From Chloroflexota bacterium (GTDB taxonomy: Bacteria > Chloroflexota > Ktedonobacteria > Ktedonobacterales > Ktedonobacteraceae), in NCBI GenBank assembly GCA_902812455.1, contig CADDZH010000156.1, positions 1-7,954 of the forward strand: a stretch of 7,954 nt of DNA. The letters are read 5' to 3'. Position numbers and translations under genes: made by a program. Below, piece after piece: positions 4,560 through 7,954 of the stretch (within the stretch, counting starts at the first letter, position 1; every line of letters starts with the position of its first letter). The notes below the pieces were generated by a model. That model saw only the letters and a list, made by a program, of their open reading frames with translations. It made no database searches and was not told the DNA's origin.

Positions 4560-7494
4560 AGGGGGCAGGGATCCCATTGCTGAGGCGCGAGAACAGGGGC
4601 AGTAAAGCATCAAGAGCTTGCTCCAGGGGCATACTTTCTCCCTCGGCCAGAGTTGCGGCAAAGGACTCCTCACCGAGAAGGGTACGCGAGGCTGCCAGCG
4701 CCTGTTCGTAGCTAGCACGATAGACTGGCGGCAAGGGTGATCCGATGGCAGCACGCAACGCCCGCGCTGTCCCCCATATTCTTGCTGCCCATTCCGGCTC
4801 GCCTTGCGCTGTGGCCAATGCTCCGATTCCTTCCAGGGCTGAAGCGATGAGAGCCTTAACATCTATCTCTTGTGCAATCGCCAGGCTCTCCTGGAAGCTG
4901 GCAGCGGCTGTCGCAATCTCACCAAGTGAGGCTGCTATGCGTGCGAAAGAGAGCAATGCTTCGGCTGTACTCCATCTATCACCCAACTCTTTGAAGGTGG
5001 CCACGCTCTCCTCTAGCAGTTCGCGGGCCTCGGCCTGCTGGCCCTGTACCAGGTGCATTTCTCCCAGCAGGCTATAAAGGACGGCAATGTACTGAGTATC
5101 GCCCAGTTCCCGGAAGAGCGCCAGGCTCTCTTCGGCCAGCGCCTGGGCCTGGTCAGGATCGTCCTGTGACAGGAAGCTCATACGAGCCAGTTCGGAGAGC
5201 GCAATGGCGATGCGCCCCTTGTTGCCGAGCGCGCGAGAGAGTTTCAGGCTCTCTTCGCCAAGCAGGCGCGCCCGGCTATATTCGCCCTGGGCAGCAAGCA
5301 CGCGGGCCAGGTAGGCAAGAGCGCGCGCTGTATTCCAGGTATCTCCTAGTTTGCGGAAGAGAGATACGGCCTCCTCCATGTGTCTACGGGCCTCAGCATA
5401 CTGGCACCTCCACAGGGAAATAAACCCAAGCTGAAATAGGGCGGTGGCCTTGTGCGCACTATCTCCCATCTCCTGAGAGAGCGCCAGGCTCTCCTTACAC
5501 AACGCCTCGGCCCGCTTGAAGTCGTCCTGGGTGATAGCCAGTTCTGTCGCCGCAAAGAGCACCTTGATCTGCGCTGGCGCTGCCACCCCTTCGCGCACCG
5601 CCAGCGCTCGCTCCAGAAAGCTACGTCCCTCCCTGTAGTACCCATGGATGGTCCAGAACCAGTACAATGCGCCGCACAAACGCATCACCTGCTCTGCCCA
5701 CCTGTTCTTTTCACCACCGGCTCCCGTCTCAGCTTGCTCTAGCAGGAAAGAGAGTGCTGCTCGCAGGTTCTCATGCTCCTGCTCCAGCCGGGCGAACCAC
5801 CTGCCCGCATCTGGCCCGCGCAGGTGCGGTTCGGCCTCTTCTGCGAGCCGCAGGTAGAACAAGGCATGCGCAGAGCGTGTCACCTCCCATTCTCCGGCGT
5901 CAGCTAAACACTCCAGGCCAAACTCGCGCAGCACTTGCAACATCCAGAAGCGCGCCTCGCCTTCAGTTCGTTCCTCCAACCGTAGCAGGCTCTTATCCAC
6001 TAAGGATACCAATCCCTCCAGGATATCCCCTTCAAGCGCACCTGCCGCCATGCAGACCTCTTCAGTGGCCTCCCAGCTACAACCATCTACAAAGATAGAG
6101 AGGCGACGAAATAGCTTTTGCTCATCGGGTGAGAGCAGCTCGTAGCTCCAGGCAATGGCAGCTCGTAATGTCTGCTGGCGGCCAGGTAAGTCACGCGCTC
6201 CTCCCGAGAGGACAGCAAGTCCCTGCTCGAGCCGGGCGAGTAAGGCCTGCGGTGAGAAATGCCTGATGCGCGCCGCTGCCAGCTCAATAGCCAGGGGCAA
6301 ACCATCCAGCCGGGCACAGATGGCGGCCACTGCAGGCGCATTGGTATTGGTCACCTGGAAACCTGGTTTGACAGCGGTTGCCCGCTCGATGAAGAGCGCA
6401 ACGGCCTCGTACTGTGACAGGGCAGCAGGATCGGGCAGGCGTTTGGGATTGGGCACAGGAAGCGGCAGCACAGCAAATTCTCGCTCTGCCTGCACATGCA
6501 ACCTCACCCGGCTGGTCACCAGAATCTTGAGCTCTGGACAGGCGGAAAGCAATTCGGCAATCTGAGGGGCTGCGTCAACCACCTGCTCAAAGTTGTCCAG
6601 CAGCAAGAGGAGACGCTTCTCCCTCAGCACATTTTTCACAAGGGCGAATAGAGGCTGGTCGCCCGCCTCGCCAATTGAGAGCGTCTGGGCGATGGCAGGC
6701 ACGACCTGACCGGGATCGTATACCGGGGCTAGAGCCACAACGAATACTCCATCCCTGAACAACTCAGTGAGCTCGGCAGCCACGCGCAAGGCCAGGCGTG
6801 TTTTGCCTACCCCACCTGGCCCTGTGAGTGCCAGCAGGCGTATATCTGGACGGCGCAAGAGATCACAGAGCGCCCTTATTTCTTTCTGGCGTCCAATAAA
6901 TGTCGTAGGCTCGATGGGCAGGTTGTTAGGAGCAGCGTCGAGCGTCTTCAGTGGCGGGAAGTCCTCAGGCAAGCCCGTGATGCTCAATTGAAAGAGGTGG
7001 CTGGGCCGTTGTAAGTCCTTGAGGCGATGCTCACCCATATCCCTCAAGTACGTCCCCACAGGCAAATGCTGCTCCACCAATTCACTGGTAGTTCGTGAGA
7101 GCAGAATCTGGCCCCCGTGCCCGGCGCTCATGATACGAGCAGTATGATGCACTTCCAATCCAATGTAGTCTTCAGAGGAGAGCTGCGGCTCACCTGTATG
7201 CAGGCCAATGCGCACCCGGACGGAGACGCCTTCAGGCCAGGAATGGTTGGCCAGCGTGCGTTGAATATCCACGGCTGCTGCGACGGCATCGCTGGCGCGC
7301 GCAAAAGCGACGAAGAAACTATCTCCACCGGTGCTGATCTCGTGGCCATTGTGCTGCGCGAAAGCTGTTCGTAGGAGGTGTCGAAAATCAGCCAGCAGGT
7401 TGGCGTAGTGCTCACCCAGGTTCTGTAACAGGCGCGTAGAGCCCTCGATGTCAGCAAAGAGCAGCGTGACAGTTCCTGTTGGGAGATCATTCAT
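4555..7494 (-). CDS. Cyclase-homology domain / NB-ARC-like ATPase / TPR signalling protein (979 aa)
   Basis: This is a predicted cytoplasmic regulator of the COG3903-like 'cyclase plus predicted ATPase' type. Residues 7-170 form a class III nucleotide cyclase homology domain: metal-binding Asp15 (in DIEGST) and Asp58 (in GGDSF), Asp109 and Arg120 are present, but the position of the substrate-specifying lysine is Ser54 and that of the catalytic asparagine is His116. An NB-ARC-like module follows: FIGR (199-202), Walker A GPGGVGKT (225-232), Walker B LLLLLD ending at Asp300, ILVTSR (324-329) and GLPL (398-401), then a winged-helix-like region to about 530. Residues ~600-910 hold TPRs of about 40 residues marked by LGD turns near 677, 718, 757, 799 and 839. 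No C-terminal HTH is present. ATG 7494 is preferred because AGGTGA lies just upstream and the family normally starts a few residues before TGTVTLLF; in-frame TTG 7545, ATG 7533 and ATG 7527 are possible alternatives. Confidence 0.94.
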   Translation of the reverse strand: MNDLPTGTVTLLFADIEGSTRLLQNLGEHYANLLADFRHLLRTAFAQHNGHEISTGGDSFFVAFARASDAVAAAVDIQRTLANHSWPEGVSVRVRIGLHTGEPQLSSEDYIGLEVHHTARIMSAGHGGQILLSRTTSELVEQHLPVGTYLRDMGEHRLKDLQRPSHLFQLSITGLPEDFPPLKTLDAAPNNLPIEPTTFIGRQKEIRALCDLLRRPDIRLLALTGPGGVGKTRLALRVAAELTELFRDGVFVVALAPVYDPGQVVPAIAQTLSIGEAGDQPLFALVKNVLREKRLLLLLDNFEQVVDAAPQIAELLSACPELKILVTSRVRLHVQAEREFAVLPLPVPNPKRLPDPAALSQYEAVALFIERATAVKPGFQVTNTNAPAVAAICARLDGLPLAIELAAARIRHFSPQALLARLEQGLAVLSGGARDLPGRQQTLRAAIAWSYELLSPDEQKLFRRLSIFVDGCSWEATEEVCMAAGALEGDILEGLVSLVDKSLLRLEERTEGEARFWMLQVLREFGLECLADAGEWEVTRSAHALFYLRLAEEAEPHLRGPDAGRWFARLEQEHENLRAALSFLLEQAETGAGGEKNRWAEQVMRLCGALYWFWTIHGYYREGRSFLERALAVREGVAAPAQIKVLFAATELAITQDDFKRAEALCKESLALSQEMGDSAHKATALFQLGFISLWRCQYAEARRHMEEAVSLFRKLGDTWNTARALAYLARVLAAQGEYSRARLLGEESLKLSRALGNKGRIAIALSELARMSFLSQDDPDQAQALAEESLALFRELGDTQYIAVLYSLLGEMHLVQGQQAEARELLEESVATFKELGDRWSTAEALLSFARIAASLGEIATAAASFQESLAIAQEIDVKALIASALEGIGALATAQGEPEWAARIWGTARALRAAIGSPLPPVYRASYEQALAASRTLLGEESFAATLAEGESMPLEQALDALLPLFSRLSNGIPAPW

Positions 7495-7499
7495 GGGAG

Positions 7500-7505
7500 T
7501 CACCT
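7500..7505 (-). promoter_or_regulatory. Ribosome binding site for ATG 7494
   Basis: The minus strand reads AGGTGA, five bases before ATG 7494, matching the distal half of the extended Shine-Dalgarno sequence (AGGAGGTGA). It supports this start over the upstream in-frame candidates. The TTG at 7545 does have GAGGGAG about ten bases upstream, so the choice is not absolute. Confidence 0.5.
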
Positions 7506-7564
7506 GCTGCTTTCTTGCTATGCTCATCTTCATGAGCGCCCACAAACATGGGATACTCCCTCAA

Positions 7565-7573
7565 AGTATACCA
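7565..7573 (-). promoter_or_regulatory. Candidate extended -10 promoter of the cyclase/NB-ARC gene
   Basis: The minus strand reads TGG-TATACT, an extended -10 element (TGn) with five of six matches to TATAAT. No good -35 hexamer lies 17 bases upstream, as is common for extended -10 promoters. The expected transcription start near 7558 leaves about 64 bases before ATG 7494. It would separate this gene from the one upstream. Motif match only. Confidence 0.4.
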
Positions 7574-7639
7574 TACGCTTGAATACAGCGGCTGGCAGAA
7601 GGATTGCGCCAGGTGAAGGGCGATGGCAAGCTGAGTATA

Positions 7640-7954
7640 TCAGGGTTGGGACGATTGGGACGGTGGGACAACAGGATTATCAGGATTACGGGGAAGGGTG
7701 TTGAAGGAAGGTTGCTGCAAGCAGGGATGGCTAGGCAGGGTGTAGAGGCCGCGAGCGGGAGAAACCAGTTCACCGGAGTGGCAGAGGCGCTGGAGGGTTT
7801 TACGGATGGCCTCATAGCCAGCAGGGACGTGCGCGACCAGATCGACAGCCGACATGGGAGTCGTGTGTTCGCGCAGGGCAGCCAGGAGAGCTTGCTGGGT
7901 GAGCGAGAGCCGGTCTCTGGCAGGGGAGGCCGGAGCCGGAGGGCCAGCAGGCGG
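7640..7954 (-). CDS. C-terminal part of a winged-helix-domain protein (5' end outside window)
   Basis: The reading frame is open to the window edge, so 104 codons plus a TGA stop are visible and the N-terminus is missing. ATG 7855 is internal: the codons before it are continuous and sensible, including LSLTQQALLAALREH. Visible parts in order are a Pro/Ala-rich linker, then a winged-helix-like domain with helix LTQQALLAALREH, helix SAVDLVAHV, recognition-type helix YEAIRKTLQRLCHSG and wing ELVSPARGLYTLP, then a Pro/Asn/Ser-rich tail with short repeats. Such a domain at the end of a longer protein may bind DNA; in this kind of genome it can be the tail of a replication- or primase-like protein, but that is only a guess. 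It is tandem with the downstream cyclase/NB-ARC gene, 145 bases before ATG 7494. Confidence 0.7.
   Translation of the reverse strand, partial: PPAGPPAPASPARDRLSLTQQALLAALREHTTPMSAVDLVAHVPAGYEAIRKTLQRLCHSGELVSPARGLYTLPSHPCLQQPSFNTLPRNPDNPVVPPSQSSQP
7647..7689. repeat. Short direct repeats in the 3' end of the winged-helix gene
   Basis: TGGGAC occurs three times (7647-7652, 7656-7661, 7664-7669), followed by the tandem pair CAGGATTAT (7672-7680) and CAGGATTAC (7681-7689). They encode the low-complexity tail NPDNPVVPPSQSSQP just before the stop. The pattern suggests slippage-driven tail growth. Confidence 0.55.

Noticed and set aside
4555..4700. LuxR-type helix-turn-helix at the C-terminus of the cyclase/NB-ARC protein
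   Set aside because: Many related proteins end this way, but the last ~60 residues here contain no HTH pattern and the frame stops shortly after an ordinary helix.
7492..7545. TTG at 7545 as the start of the cyclase/NB-ARC protein
   Set aside because: It would add 17 residues not typical of the family and lies about 13 bases from the predicted transcription start. ATG 7494 has a better ribosome site and normal N-terminal length.

Overview
The window probably comes from a large-genome, multicellular-type bacterium of the phylum Chloroflexota, most likely the Ktedonobacteria. This is an inference. It rests on two very long STAND-type P-loop NTPase/TPR signalling proteins close together, one of them fused to a class III cyclase-like domain with the DIEGST motif, and on intergenic DNA packed with short structured repeats (CGATAAATCGG hairpins, 'CTGTCCCTACAGG' words). 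I associate both traits with that group from memory. No rRNA, tRNA or CRISPR is visible.

Layout. Positions 1-45 are intergenic repeat DNA. A 1061-residue STAND NTPase with about 13 TPRs runs on the minus strand from 3231 to 46, and its last ~33 codons and stop codon lie in repeat-like DNA. A 269-bp divergent promoter region (3232-3500) follows. It holds candidate back-to-back promoters and a 10-bp-period direct repeat. On the plus strand, 3501-4190 encodes a six-helix TMEM175/DUF1211-family membrane protein, probably a potassium channel. Positions 4191-4554 separate convergent genes and contain no gene, but are dense with hairpins and repeats. On the minus strand, 7494-4555 encodes a 979-residue protein: degenerate class III cyclase domain, NB-ARC-like NTPase, then ~40-residue TPRs. 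Positions 7495-7639 carry its candidate promoter. From 7640 to the window edge, again on the minus strand, lies the C-terminal part of a protein with a winged-helix-like domain.

How the genes may work together. The two big proteins share one design: an ATP-driven switch followed by a TPR scaffold. The second adds a cyclase-homology domain that keeps both metal-binding aspartates but has lost two of the canonical catalytic residues. Neither has a recognisable C-terminal DNA-binding or effector domain, so both look like signal-integrating or scaffolding switches with partners elsewhere. Nothing shows that the four genes form one operon: the orientations are minus, plus, minus, minus, with separate candidate promoters.

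The most unusual material is the repeat DNA. A family of small hairpins has an inner CGAT-NN-ATCG stem. In three of five copies the outer stem differs in sequence but still pairs, with one unpaired base at the same place. A mosaic of the same short words recurs in the same order at both gene borders, 4.2 kb apart.
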